A DNA stretch of 30,894 bases from an uncultured Clostridia bacterium (GTDB lineage Bacteria > Bacillota > Clostridia > TANB77 > CAG-508): assembly GCA_934130025.1 (NCBI GenBank), contig CAKOXG010000016.1, forward strand, positions 1-30,894, given 5' to 3'. Of this stretch, positions 14,867 to 23,268 are shown one piece after another. The position numbers and the translations under genes are program-made. Numbering within the stretch: position 1 is the stretch's first letter; the number at the start of each line of letters is the position of its first letter. The notes beneath the pieces were generated by a model, which did no database searches, was not told the DNA's origin, and saw nothing but the letters and a program-made list of their open reading frames with translations.

Positions 14867-16222
14867 ATGCCGGAGTATGTATATAGAGCAATTACCAAAG
14901 AAGGTGTAATTGTTAGAAATAAGGTAGATAGTCCAAGCAAGCAAACTTTAATTAAAAGACTAAAAGCTGGAGAGCTGTTACCTATTGATATTGTTCAGGT
15001 TGGATATGGCTTAGGAAAGAAAAAAGTTACAAAGAAAAGAAGAAACGTGACAGATATAGACGAAATAATGAAAACCGCCAATTCATCTACAATCATACAG
15101 GGTAGAGGAAGAAAAAAGCAATCAACGCAAGAAAAAATAAACCTTGCCTTGGCTGGAACACAAAAAATAACAACAAGGGATATAATGATATTTACTCAAA
15201 ACTTTTACTTATTGAAGAAGGCCGACTTTAATAATATACATGCTTTAAACACAATAATACAAAGTACAGAAAATATCACATTTAAAGGCATAATAGAGGA
15301 TATATTAGCCGGAGTAGAAGCAGGAGAATATATGTATACAACAATGGAATATTACTCAAATGTATTTCCATATATATATATAAATATGATAAAAGTAGGA
15401 GAGCTTTCTGGATCACTTACACAATCACTTCAACAGGCAATAAAATATTTGGATAGCAATACTGATACAGTAAAAAAATTAAAAGGAATAATTATCCCCA
15501 ATGTAATACAACTTGTTGCTTTGCTTGTATTGTTATTCGTTGGAAGTTTGTATACAGTTCCTACAATACAGAACGTTTATAACCAAGTTGGAACAACAGA
15601 TACGCTTCCAGGAATCACTTTATGGTTTGCATCTACACTGCAATGGGTAGCAAACCATTGGTATGTACCTGTTGGAATTGTTGGAGTTATTGCAGCAGTT
15701 ATAATTTCTTATATAAATACTCCAAGAGGAAAATACAACTTTGATTATTTTAAATATACGATGCCTATATTTGGAAAATTAAATTATATGTTAGATTTTT
15801 CAAGGTTGATGAGGGCAATGGTTTTAAATCTTGAAAACGGAATGAGAATACAAGATGCTTTGGATGTAAGTAAAAATGTTGTAAGCAATTATGTTATGAG
15901 GGCTATGGTGGAAACATCAATAAACAACATTCTGGTTGGTGCATCTTGGATAGAACCATTTGAAAAAGCAGGTTTAGGCTCTACAATGATTACAGAAATG
16001 TTAAAGGTTGGTATGCAAACCGACTTGTCAGAAATGATGCACAAGTTATTAGACTATATGGATATAGATATAAAAAATATAATGGACAACATAATGGCTG
16101 TGTTACCACAGGTTGTATACTCAATTGTAGGTGTATTATTAATATTTGTTGTTGTAGTTGTACTTGTTCCATGTATTCAAGTATATATGGGTAACTTCTT
16201 ATTCTCAGCAGCAGGAGTATAA
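14867..16222 (+). CDS. pilC: Type IV pilus inner-membrane platform protein PilC
   Basis: A 451-residue polytopic protein around which pilins are loaded. It has the GspF/PilC arrangement of two repeats, each a helical cytoplasmic domain followed by membrane helices: first TTRDIMIFTQNFYLLKKA to KVGELSGSLTQSLQQA and a helix at about 208-228, then a helix near 265-283, the second cytoplasmic repeat (YMLDFSRLMRAMVLNLENG to MLKVGMQTDLSEMMHKL), and a final helix at about 414-437. GELSGSL is a characteristic family motif. An insert of about 60 basic residues (KKKVTKKRRNV, QGRGRKKQ) precedes the first repeat. AAGGAGG upstream fixes the start. It is the last gene before the operon terminator. Confidence 0.93.
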   Translation: MPEYVYRAITKEGVIVRNKVDSPSKQTLIKRLKAGELLPIDIVQVGYGLGKKKVTKKRRNVTDIDEIMKTANSSTIIQGRGRKKQSTQEKINLALAGTQKITTRDIMIFTQNFYLLKKADFNNIHALNTIIQSTENITFKGIIEDILAGVEAGEYMYTTMEYYSNVFPYIYINMIKVGELSGSLTQSLQQAIKYLDSNTDTVKKLKGIIIPNVIQLVALLVLLFVGSLYTVPTIQNVYNQVGTTDTLPGITLWFASTLQWVANHWYVPVGIVGVIAAVIISYINTPRGKYNFDYFKYTMPIFGKLNYMLDFSRLMRAMVLNLENGMRIQDALDVSKNVVSNYVMRAMVETSINNILVGASWIEPFEKAGLGSTMITEMLKVGMQTDLSEMMHKLLDYMDIDIKNIMDNIMAVLPQVVYSIVGVLLIFVVVVVLVPCIQVYMGNFLFSAAGV

Positions 16223-16240
16223 ATTACAATAATTTATCTT

Positions 16241-16284
16241 AAGCTATGTAAATCTAAAGAAATTTGGATTTACACAGCTTTTTT
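16241..16284 (+). terminator. Terminator of the pilus operon
   Basis: AAGCT and TGTAAATC (16241-16254) pair with GATTTACA and AGCTT (16267-16280) with one A/C mismatch, and a six-T run follows. It ends the operon 19 bases after pilC. Confidence 0.88.
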
Positions 16285-16285
16285 G

Positions 16286-16314
16286 TTGATTTTGGTATCT
16301 TTTTGCTGTAAAAT
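16286..16314 (+). promoter_or_regulatory. Probable sigma-A promoter of the ROK-rsmA operon
   Basis: TTGATT (16286-16291) and TAAAAT (16309-16314) are separated by exactly 17 bases, directly after the pilus terminator. Because the promoter lies here, translation of the kinase gene cannot begin at 16283, and the ATG at 16349 is supported. Confidence 0.65.
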
Positions 16315-16348
16315 ATTTATGTATTTACCTGTGAGAGGAAGAAAAAGA

Positions 16349-17275
16349 ATGAAATTTGGAATTGATTTAGGTGGAAGCCATATAGCAATAGGTTTGGTTG
16401 ACGATGATTGCAATATTGTTGAAAAAAGAAGTTATTATATGAATGATAGAAAAGATAAATCTCTAGAACACTATATAATAGAATCAATAGTGAGTGGAAT
16501 AAATGAAATTCTTACAAGCAGTAAGATTAGTTTTTCACAGATTGATAAAATAGGAATTGCAAGCCCTGGAAATGCAAAAAATGGAAGAATTGGTAATGTG
16601 GTAAACCTTGGTATTAAGGAAATCTGCATAGAAGAAGAATTAAGGAGGGCATTTGGAACTTCCATAAAAAATGTTTCAATTAAAATAGAAAACGATGGAA
16701 AATGTGCTGGAATTGCTGAAAAGTTCTGTGGATCACTTAAAGAATATGATGATTGTGTTTTTGTGTGTATTGGAACTGGAATTGGTGGAGCCGTTTTCAT
16801 GGATGGAAAATTCTTAAGACCTAAAAGAAATTCTGGTTTTGAATTTGGACATATGATGATTGGAAAAGATGATGAATGCAGATGTAAATGTGGCAATATA
16901 GGTTGCTTTGAAGTATATTGTTCTAAAATGAAATTTAAATCTCAGGTACAAAAAATTCTTGGAATAGATGGATATGTGAGTGCAAAAGAATTAACGGAAA
17001 GAATTATGGCCAATATAGACAATGATGAGATTAGAGTTTTATTAGAAGATTATATTAAGAATTTAACTGTTGGGGTTGCAAATATTGTGAATATTTTTGA
17101 GCCAGAGGCAATATGTATAGGTGGAAGCATGTCCCACTACGATAGTTTAATATTAGAAAAATTAAGGTCTAATATTCAGCGTGGCGAATATTTATTTAAT
17201 AAAGAGAATCCGCCTAAAATACTTGTTGCTCAAGCTGGCAATGATGCTGGAATTATAGGTGCAACTTTAATATAA
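16349..17275 (+). CDS. ROK-family sugar kinase
   Basis: A 308-residue kinase or repressor-type protein without a DNA-binding domain, so an enzyme. Motifs in order: phosphate loop FGIDLGGSHIAIGLVD (3-18), catalytic Asp116 in IENDGKCAGIAE, second phosphate loop IGTGIGGAVF (141-150), His168 in EFGHM, and the ROK zinc signature CKCGNIGCFE with Cys179, Cys181 and Cys186. These are the marks of glucokinase or a related N-acetylhexosamine or fructose kinase; the exact sugar cannot be read from sequence. AGAGGAAG precedes the start. It leads an operon with housekeeping genes, which suggests a constitutive glucokinase. Confidence 0.9.
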   Translation: MKFGIDLGGSHIAIGLVDDDCNIVEKRSYYMNDRKDKSLEHYIIESIVSGINEILTSSKISFSQIDKIGIASPGNAKNGRIGNVVNLGIKEICIEEELRRAFGTSIKNVSIKIENDGKCAGIAEKFCGSLKEYDDCVFVCIGTGIGGAVFMDGKFLRPKRNSGFEFGHMMIGKDDECRCKCGNIGCFEVYCSKMKFKSQVQKILGIDGYVSAKELTERIMANIDNDEIRVLLEDYIKNLTVGVANIVNIFEPEAICIGGSMSHYDSLILEKLRSNIQRGEYLFNKENPPKILVAQAGNDAGIIGATLI

Positions 17276-17292
17276 TAATTGGAGAAAAATAG

Positions 17293-18174
17293 ATGAATGT
17301 ATATGATGAAACAAATCAAATTTTAAAGACTTATAAAATACAAGCTAATAAAAGTTTAGGGCAAAATTTTTTGGTAAGAGATGAAATTGTTTATAAAATA
17401 ATAGAAACGGCTGAATTGGATAAAAATGATTTAGTAATAGAAATAGGCCCTGGCTTGGGTGTTCTTACCAATAGATTACTGCAAAAATGCAGTAATGTTG
17501 TGTGTATAGAATTAGATAAAAGAATGATAGAAATACTTCAAGATAGATTCAAATTTAACATTGATGGAACATATAGTTCAAAATTAGAATTAATAAATGA
17601 AGATGTTTTAAATATAGACTTGGAAAATATCATTAAGAAGAAAAAGAAGGAATGTAATATAAATAAAGTTAAGGTTGTGGCAAATTTACCATATTATATT
17701 AGTACTCCTATTATAATAAAACTATTGGAAGCTAGATTTGCAATTAATGATATAATAGTAATGGTACAAAAAGAAGTTGCAGACAGAATTACTGCTAAAA
17801 CTGGTACAAGGCTTGCAGGGGCAATTACTTATGTAGTAGAATATTATTCTAAGGCAGAAGAGGTTATAGATGTTCCAAAAGAGAGCTTTATACCTAGCCC
17901 AAAAGTAGAATCTGAAGTAATAAAATTAGAAATAAGAGATAATCCAAGTATTAATGTTAAGGATGAGAGATTTTTATTTGACTTAATACAAAGAAGTTTC
18001 ACTCAAAGGAGAAAAACTTTATCTAATTGTTTGTTAAACTATGGTTTCGCAAAGAAAAAGCAAGATGTGGAGCAAATGTGGAAAACTCTTGGAATGAATT
18101 CAAATGTAAGAGGAGAAAGTTTAAATTTGGAGCAATTTGCCCAAATTGCGGATTACCTAAAGAATATGCAGTAA
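17293..18174 (+). CDS. rsmA: 16S rRNA A1518/A1519 dimethyltransferase
   Basis: The KsgA/RsmA enzyme that dimethylates two adjacent adenines in the 3' terminal helix of 16S rRNA, a late step in small-subunit assembly. The 293-residue protein opens with KSLGQNFL (20-27), carries the S-adenosylmethionine motif VIEIGPGLGVLT (48-59), the acidic loop CIELDKRM, and the catalytic NLPYY (in VANLPYYIST), then the family's C-terminal RNA-binding part (QRRKTLSNCL). Length and motif order are normal. The start lies 18 bases after the ROK gene with a GGAGA ribosome site. Confidence 0.96.
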   Translation: MNVYDETNQILKTYKIQANKSLGQNFLVRDEIVYKIIETAELDKNDLVIEIGPGLGVLTNRLLQKCSNVVCIELDKRMIEILQDRFKFNIDGTYSSKLELINEDVLNIDLENIIKKKKKECNINKVKVVANLPYYISTPIIIKLLEARFAINDIIVMVQKEVADRITAKTGTRLAGAITYVVEYYSKAEEVIDVPKESFIPSPKVESEVIKLEIRDNPSINVKDERFLFDLIQRSFTQRRKTLSNCLLNYGFAKKKQDVEQMWKTLGMNSNVRGESLNLEQFAQIADYLKNMQ

Positions 18175-18192
18175 GAGGAAGGAATAGAAAAT

Positions 18193-19797
18193 ATGAAGGT
18201 TATAGAAAAATATAATGAAGAAATAAAAAAAGCAAAAGAAAATGGAAGAAACATAATAGCATGCCTTATAAACAATGAAGTTAAATCATTGAATTATGAT
18301 TTAAAAGAAAAGGATAAATTAGAATTTTTAGATACTACAACAAAAGATGGAAATAGAATTTATATAAGAGGAATTTTGTACATAATGGCTAAAGCACTCC
18401 ACGAGATATACCCCGAGGCTCTGCTTAGCGTAAATTACCAATTATCTGATGCAATGTTTTGCAGGATTGATAATATGAAAATTACTACTGAAATGATTGA
18501 AAAAATAAAAAAGAGAATGCAGGAAATAATAGATGCAGATTTAGAAATTAGAAAGGTAATAATGAATAAAGATGAGGCCTCAAAGTTTTATGCAAATGAA
18601 AAAACTTTGAGGGGAATTGCACAAATAGATAATAAACAAAAGGAGAGTGTTTCTTTATATTATTGCGAAGACTACTATGATTATTTCTTTGGTGTAATGC
18701 CTGTATCTACTGGTGTTGTCACAATTTTTGATATTGTTGAATTCAAAGATGGATTCCTAGTAAGGTATCCATCAAGGAAGGCTCCAAATGTGCTAACAAA
18801 CCACAAAACTAATAAAAAATTACTAGCAACTTTAGAGGAGTATGAAGATATTCATAGAGTTTTGGAAGTAGATACTCTATATAAATTAAATAAAGAAATA
18901 AAGGCAGGAAATACAAGGGAACTTATATTGCTTTCAGAAGCGTTACATGAAAAGAAAATCGCTAATATTGCAGACGATATAGCTAAAAGAAAAAATGTAA
19001 AAATGGTGCTTATTGCAGGGCCTTCTTCGTCAGGGAAAACTACATTTGCCAGAAGGCTTGGTGTAGAGTTAAGGCTAAATGGTTTTAAACCTGTTACCAT
19101 TTCTGTAGATAATTATTTTGTAGAAAGAAAAGATAATCCAAAAGACGAAAATGGCAAATATGATTTTGAATGCCTTGAAGCCATTGATTTAGATTTGTTT
19201 AATAATCATATAAAAACACTTCTTGACGGTGGGGAAGTTGATGTGCCAACATTTGATTTTAAAGAAGGAACAAAAATATATAATGGGGAAAAAATGAGGT
19301 TGGCAGATGATGAAATACTTGTTATAGAAGGAATACATTGTTTAAATGATAAGTTAACTGCATCAATACCAATGGAGCAAAAATATAAGATATATATAAG
19401 TGACTTGACAGTTTTAAATATAGATTACTGTAACAGAATTTCTACAACAGATACAAGGCTTTTAAGAAGAATAGTTAGAGACAACAATTTTAGAGGCTAT
19501 AGTGCACTACATACCCTTAATACATGGGCAAGTGTAAATAGAGGGGAAAATAAAAATATATTCCCATTCCAAGAAAATTGCGATGCAATGTTCAATTCCT
19601 CATTAATATACGAAATAAGTGTATTAAAGAAGCATGCTCTTCCATTACTTGAGCAGATAACAAATGCTGAACCAGAATTTGCAGAGGCAAAAAGATTAGT
19701 TGAATTTTTAAAATATTTTGAGGATATAGATGAAGAGTTCATACCAAGAAACTCATTGCTAAGAGAATTTATAGGAAATAGTATATTTGAATATTAA
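18193..19797 (+). CDS. Nucleoside (uridine-type) kinase with N-terminal ThrRS-like domain
   Basis: A 534-residue fusion well known in Clostridia. Residues about 1-230 resemble the TGS and second additional domain of threonyl-tRNA synthetase (YIRGILYIMAKALHEIYPEAL and related helices). Residues 270-500 form a uridine kinase/phosphoribulokinase P-loop domain with Walker A GPSSSGKTT (276-284), SVDNYFVERKDNP for nucleoside binding, and ILVIEGIHCLND as Walker B. The expected reaction is phosphorylation of a pyrimidine nucleoside; the substrate has not been proven for most members. AGAGGAAGGA upstream supports the start. It sits between rsmA and the RNHCP gene in a tight operon. Confidence 0.9.
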   Translation: MKVIEKYNEEIKKAKENGRNIIACLINNEVKSLNYDLKEKDKLEFLDTTTKDGNRIYIRGILYIMAKALHEIYPEALLSVNYQLSDAMFCRIDNMKITTEMIEKIKKRMQEIIDADLEIRKVIMNKDEASKFYANEKTLRGIAQIDNKQKESVSLYYCEDYYDYFFGVMPVSTGVVTIFDIVEFKDGFLVRYPSRKAPNVLTNHKTNKKLLATLEEYEDIHRVLEVDTLYKLNKEIKAGNTRELILLSEALHEKKIANIADDIAKRKNVKMVLIAGPSSSGKTTFARRLGVELRLNGFKPVTISVDNYFVERKDNPKDENGKYDFECLEAIDLDLFNNHIKTLLDGGEVDVPTFDFKEGTKIYNGEKMRLADDEILVIEGIHCLNDKLTASIPMEQKYKIYISDLTVLNIDYCNRISTTDTRLLRRIVRDNNFRGYSALHTLNTWASVNRGENKNIFPFQENCDAMFNSSLIYEISVLKKHALPLLEQITNAEPEFAEAKRLVEFLKYFEDIDEEFIPRNSLLREFIGNSIFEY

Positions 19798-19809
19798 GAG
19801 AGGATAACT

Positions 19810-20124
19810 ATGGCAGGAAATTTTACAAAAATAGATGAAGAATTTATATGTGAAAATTGTGGAAAGAAGGTAACAAAGTTAGGCTATTCTTGCAGGAATC
19901 ACTGCCCATATTGCTTACATTCAAAACATGTGGATATAAATCCAGGAGATAGGGCAGAAGAATGCCAAGGGGATTTAGAACCTGTAGGGGCAGAAATAGA
20001 TAGCAAAAAAGGATTTGTAATAATTTTTAGATGTAAAAAATGCGGAAAGATACGTAGAAACAAGGCTGCAAATGATGATAACATGGATTTGATAATAAAT
20101 TTAACAGCAGAACATAATTATTAG
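19810..20124 (+). CDS. RNHCP domain protein
   Basis: A 104-residue zinc-binding protein of the RNHCP family (named for the motif seen here as CRNHCPYCLHSKHVD, about 28-42). Additional pairs C14-x2-C17 and CKKCGKIRRNK near the C-terminus complete a likely two-zinc fold, and NPGDRAEECQGDLEP lies between. The family's function is poorly known; its ribbon-type zinc knuckles suggest RNA or protein binding, and its place behind rsmA fits a translation-related role, which is inference. A strong bidirectional terminator begins one base after its stop. Confidence 0.88.
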   Translation: MAGNFTKIDEEFICENCGKKVTKLGYSCRNHCPYCLHSKHVDINPGDRAEECQGDLEPVGAEIDSKKGFVIIFRCKKCGKIRRNKAANDDNMDLIINLTAEHNY

Positions 20125-20169
20125 AAAAGAAGCACACTTTAAATATTGAATTTTAAGTGTGCTTCTTTT
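20125..20169 (+). terminator. Strong bidirectional terminator
   Basis: AAAAGAAGCACACTT (20125-20139) pairs perfectly with AAGTGTGCTTCTTTT (20155-20169). The 15-bp stem separates two convergent genes and carries A-rich and T-rich ends for both strands. Confidence 0.9.
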
Positions 20170-20178
20170 ACCTTAAGA

Positions 20179-22647
20179 TTAAATTTCTCTATTCAAATTT
20201 CCATTGGTGTAATCTTTTCCTTCTAATTTATTACCAGTTTTGCAATTTTTAATTATAAAATTTATATCTTCAATGCTTTCATCCAAAATATTAATTCTCA
20301 AAGAATCTACATTAAAATCAGATGTCTCAATAGATGTGATTTTACTATTATAAATTGATGTTACTGTTTGTACATTATCTGGAATTATTCTAAACTTAAA
20401 GCCAAGTCGATCTTTTAAATAGAACTTTGAATTGTTGTTACACTTCATTTTACAATCTGGGTAACACTTATTGCTTTTTCCAAGAAGGCAATATGATGTA
20501 TTCATCAATATATTTCTTCCATAACATATAAGTTCAACAGGCAGGCAACTTTTACTACATAATTGCTGTAATGTAATTTTATTCAGCTCCACTGATGGAG
20601 TTATAGCTGTTGTTCCAAGCTTTTTTAGCTCATCTACAGTGTGGGTATTAAAAATATTCATAGTATAATTTGCTATAATATCATATTTGCCTATATAATC
20701 TTTAAAGAGAATAAAGCCAGAGATATTAGAAATTATAAAGCCCTTTATATTAAAAGATGATAATATATTTTCTATATTATTAAGCAATAAATTCTTATAA
20801 TTAGGTTTAATTATATTAGGTATGTATACATATAAATTAGAAACACTTTCAATTTCATGAATTTTAGGTAAATATTTTTTTATAGCGAAAAACTTTAAAG
20901 GAATATATACTCTATCTGCATTTACTATCTTTGTGTAGTCAAAAGATGGGGTTATTTGTTCCAACAACACAGATATTAGTTTATTATTATTAATTTTTCT
21001 GGATGGAACATCTAGCTTGTGCTGCATTGGTACTGATGAGTTCCTGGTATCTAAAAAATTGGCAAGTACAGTACTTTGTAGTTTTTCAATAGCAGTTCTT
21101 CTAAGATTATTCAAGCCACTAATGCTAGGAATATGTAAGTTTTCGTCTAAATCTATACGAATACTGTCTAATTCATAAGGAGTATTTCCAAGTTTAGATA
21201 ACTGTTCTTTCAGTCTAGAAGAATCAATAGGGCTGTTTATGGACTCTGTAGGAATCATATCAGATACAGTTTCTATATAAATATTGTTATAAAAAGGTGG
21301 AACATTTGCAGTTATACTAAGTGAGATTGGCATATTCCTTTTTACACGTAGGTAACATGATATAGGAATTTTCTTTAGCTCTGAAGTAGCTGAATAGGTA
21401 TTTTTAGTACCATCAATCAGAGTTTTACTAGAAAGTTTATATACCTTTAAACCAGCTTTAATTTTCCCCTTCATTCTGCCAAGTTTTACAATACTTCCAA
21501 TTGGGGCACACTTTAAATTAGAATTACCTTTCATAAGTTCGGAAATAGTATATTTACCAGATTCTCCTTCTATAGAGATGCTATCTCCTATAGCAATTTT
21601 TTCATTTAATTTAATAGTGATTATTCCTTTATTAGGATTATAATTTGAAATATTTCCAAGGTATAGGCCCATATTATTAGGTTTGTCTTTATAAATTAAA
21701 TTTTTATTTGGTTCAGATGACTGATGCCCAGTAGAAAAACCACCTCTATTGAAAACTTGCAATAAATCTTTTTTATCTTGTTCGTCAACACAATATTTAT
21801 CTGTTAGTGCCATATCAATATATTTTCTATAAATTCTTGTTACTGTTGCAACATATTCAGGTGTTTTCATCCTTCCTTCAATTTTAAAAGAATTTATTCC
21901 TAAGCTAACAAGAGTTTTTAAATTTTCAAGAGAGCAAAGGTCCTTTGGTGATAAAATATAACCTTTATCTAGGAGAGAAGAGCCAGAAGAAGATTCTTCT
22001 AATAGTTCATATGGCAACCTACATGGTTGTGCACATTTTCCTCTATTTCCAGAACGTCCACCTACTAAACTAGAAAACAAACATTGGCCAGAATATGAAA
22101 TGCAAAGTGCACCGTGAACAAATACCTCTAAATCTACTTTACAATTATTTCTAATATATTCTATTTCATTAATGGGAACCTCTCTAGAAAGAACAACCCT
22201 AGAAAAACCAAGTTTTTCTAGTTCAAGCACACCTTCTAAATTATGAACAGACATTTGAGTGCTGGCATGTATTTCCAAATTAGGAAAATTATCAATTAAA
22301 TATTTTCCAAGCCCTAAATCTTGCACAATAATGGCGTCAATTCCAAACTCGTAAGCTTTTTTTGCAAGAAGCACGGCATCATCAAATTCTGCATCTGTGA
22401 TTAGTGTATTTAAAGTTAAATTTGTTTTTACATTTCTAATCTTACAATAATCAATTACTTGTTTTAATTCTTCTAGCGAGAAATTTTTGGCATTTGCTCT
22501 AGCACTAAACATATTTGCACCAAAATATATGCAGTCAGCTCCATTTTGAACACCTGCCCTTACACAATCGAAGTCACCTGCAGGAACCAAAAGTTCAGGG
22601 GCATTCAGAAAACTTTCATTATCAGTATTACTATTTTTTTGCTTCAT
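20179..22647 (-). CDS. U32 family protein, RlhA-like (rRNA hydroxylase/collagenase-like)
   Basis: An 822-residue protein of the long U32 branch. Residues 17-270 form the U32 barrel (ELLVPAGDFDCVRAGVQNGA). The family signature is EVFVHGALCISYSGQC (174-189). Four cysteines, C182, C189, C205 and C209, are spaced as in members that hold an iron-sulphur cluster, and KIEGRMKTPEYVATVTRIYR follows. The middle and C-terminal parts match the length and layout of the DUF3656-containing RlhA group, which hydroxylates a cytidine in 23S rRNA with prephenate-derived help; older annotation calls these peptidases or collagenases. A pale second U32-like half (about 540-800) ends in a short cysteine cluster (CYPDCKMKC). 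AAAGGA lies 8 bases ahead of the start. Confidence 0.88.
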   Translation of the reverse strand: MKQKNSNTDNESFLNAPELLVPAGDFDCVRAGVQNGADCIYFGANMFSARANAKNFSLEELKQVIDYCKIRNVKTNLTLNTLITDAEFDDAVLLAKKAYEFGIDAIIVQDLGLGKYLIDNFPNLEIHASTQMSVHNLEGVLELEKLGFSRVVLSREVPINEIEYIRNNCKVDLEVFVHGALCISYSGQCLFSSLVGGRSGNRGKCAQPCRLPYELLEESSSGSSLLDKGYILSPKDLCSLENLKTLVSLGINSFKIEGRMKTPEYVATVTRIYRKYIDMALTDKYCVDEQDKKDLLQVFNRGGFSTGHQSSEPNKNLIYKDKPNNMGLYLGNISNYNPNKGIITIKLNEKIAIGDSISIEGESGKYTISELMKGNSNLKCAPIGSIVKLGRMKGKIKAGLKVYKLSSKTLIDGTKNTYSATSELKKIPISCYLRVKRNMPISLSITANVPPFYNNIYIETVSDMIPTESINSPIDSSRLKEQLSKLGNTPYELDSIRIDLDENLHIPSISGLNNLRRTAIEKLQSTVLANFLDTRNSSVPMQHKLDVPSRKINNNKLISVLLEQITPSFDYTKIVNADRVYIPLKFFAIKKYLPKIHEIESVSNLYVYIPNIIKPNYKNLLLNNIENILSSFNIKGFIISNISGFILFKDYIGKYDIIANYTMNIFNTHTVDELKKLGTTAITPSVELNKITLQQLCSKSCLPVELICYGRNILMNTSYCLLGKSNKCYPDCKMKCNNNSKFYLKDRLGFKFRIIPDNVQTVTSIYNSKITSIETSDFNVDSLRINILDESIEDINFIIKNCKTGNKLEGKDYTNGNLNREI

Positions 22648-22753
22648 AAATTAATCCTTTCATATAATGTAAAATTACTTCTTTTTATATTGTAACACAC
22701 TTTTTCAAAAATTCATACTATATAATATATAATAAAAAAAGGAGGAATGAAAA

Positions 22754-22954
22754 ATGCAGGACGATAATAGAGGAAATTGCTCAAATAGCTGCGGATGTGA
22801 TGATGGCCCAAGAGGAGGATGTGGATGCGGCAATGGACCTTTTGGTGGACTTTTCGGAGGAAACGGCTGCGGATGTGGAGATAGTGGAATACTATTCTTT
22901 ATAATAATATTCTTATTACTATTTACAAATTGTGGATGTGGTTGTGGAAGATAA
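22754..22954 (+). CDS. Tiny Cys/Gly-rich membrane protein
   Basis: A 66-residue protein. The N-terminal half is rich in Gly, Cys and Asn (CGCDDGPRGGCGCGNG, then NGCGCGDSG). One membrane helix follows (GILFFIIIFLLLFTN), and the chain ends in CGCGCGR. Ten cysteines form paired CGC units on both sides of the helix. AAAGGAGG lies shortly upstream and a clean terminator follows, so it is a real, separately expressed gene. Small Gly-rich single-helix proteins of Bacillota are often sporulation or spore-coat linked, but that is only an analogy; a metal-binding or oxidative-crosslinking role is equally conceivable. Confidence 0.75.
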   Translation: MQDDNRGNCSNSCGCDDGPRGGCGCGNGPFGGLFGGNGCGCGDSGILFFIIIFLLLFTNCGCGCGR

Positions 22955-22987
22955 GGAAAAATAAAGTTGAATTTAGAAAACATATTA

Positions 22988-23021
22988 AAAAATCAGATAT
23001 GTAAGTACATACCTGATTTTT
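22988..23021 (+). terminator. Terminator after the Cys/Gly-rich gene
   Basis: AAAAATCAG and TATGT pair with ACATA and CTGATTTTT around a four-base loop, with one A/C mismatch. The T-run is the distal arm. Confidence 0.78.
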
Positions 23022-23093
23022 ACTGTTAATTATTAGTTCCTAAATTAAAAAAACTGTTTTAAAGGCTAATTAAAAAAATTCACAAAATTTTCA

Positions 23094-23122
23094 TTGAATT
23101 GCAGTATATTTCATGATAAAAT
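23094..23122 (+). promoter_or_regulatory. Probable sigma-A promoter of the ABC transporter genes
   Basis: TTGAAT (23094-23099) and TAAAAT (23117-23122) are separated by exactly 17 bases. The transcript would have a leader of about 140 bases, A/T-rich, with a loose inverted repeat AATTAAT/AATTAATT near 23147-23168. No two-component genes lie nearby. Confidence 0.6.
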
Positions 23123-23268
23123 TGATACGAAATATTTAGAAAACAATTAATTAATGTTGAAATTAATTTTTCACGAGATATTGTTGTATATAAAAGTGTA
23201 TACACCTTATTTTGCTAAATCTACATGTTTTCTAACTTAAAATGAGCCTTGTGAGAGGAAAGTAAATT

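Noticed and set aside
16283..16348. Upstream extension of the ROK kinase
   Set aside because: A promoter with 17-base spacing overlaps this stretch and a clear ribosome site precedes the ATG at 16349. The extra residues do not resemble the family.
22704..22733. Promoter for the Cys/Gly-rich gene from overlapping TATAAT boxes
   Set aside because: The boxes at 22721 and 22728 lack a convincing -35 at proper spacing, and the second would start RNA at the ribosome site. A sporulation-type promoter could exist, but I cannot define it.
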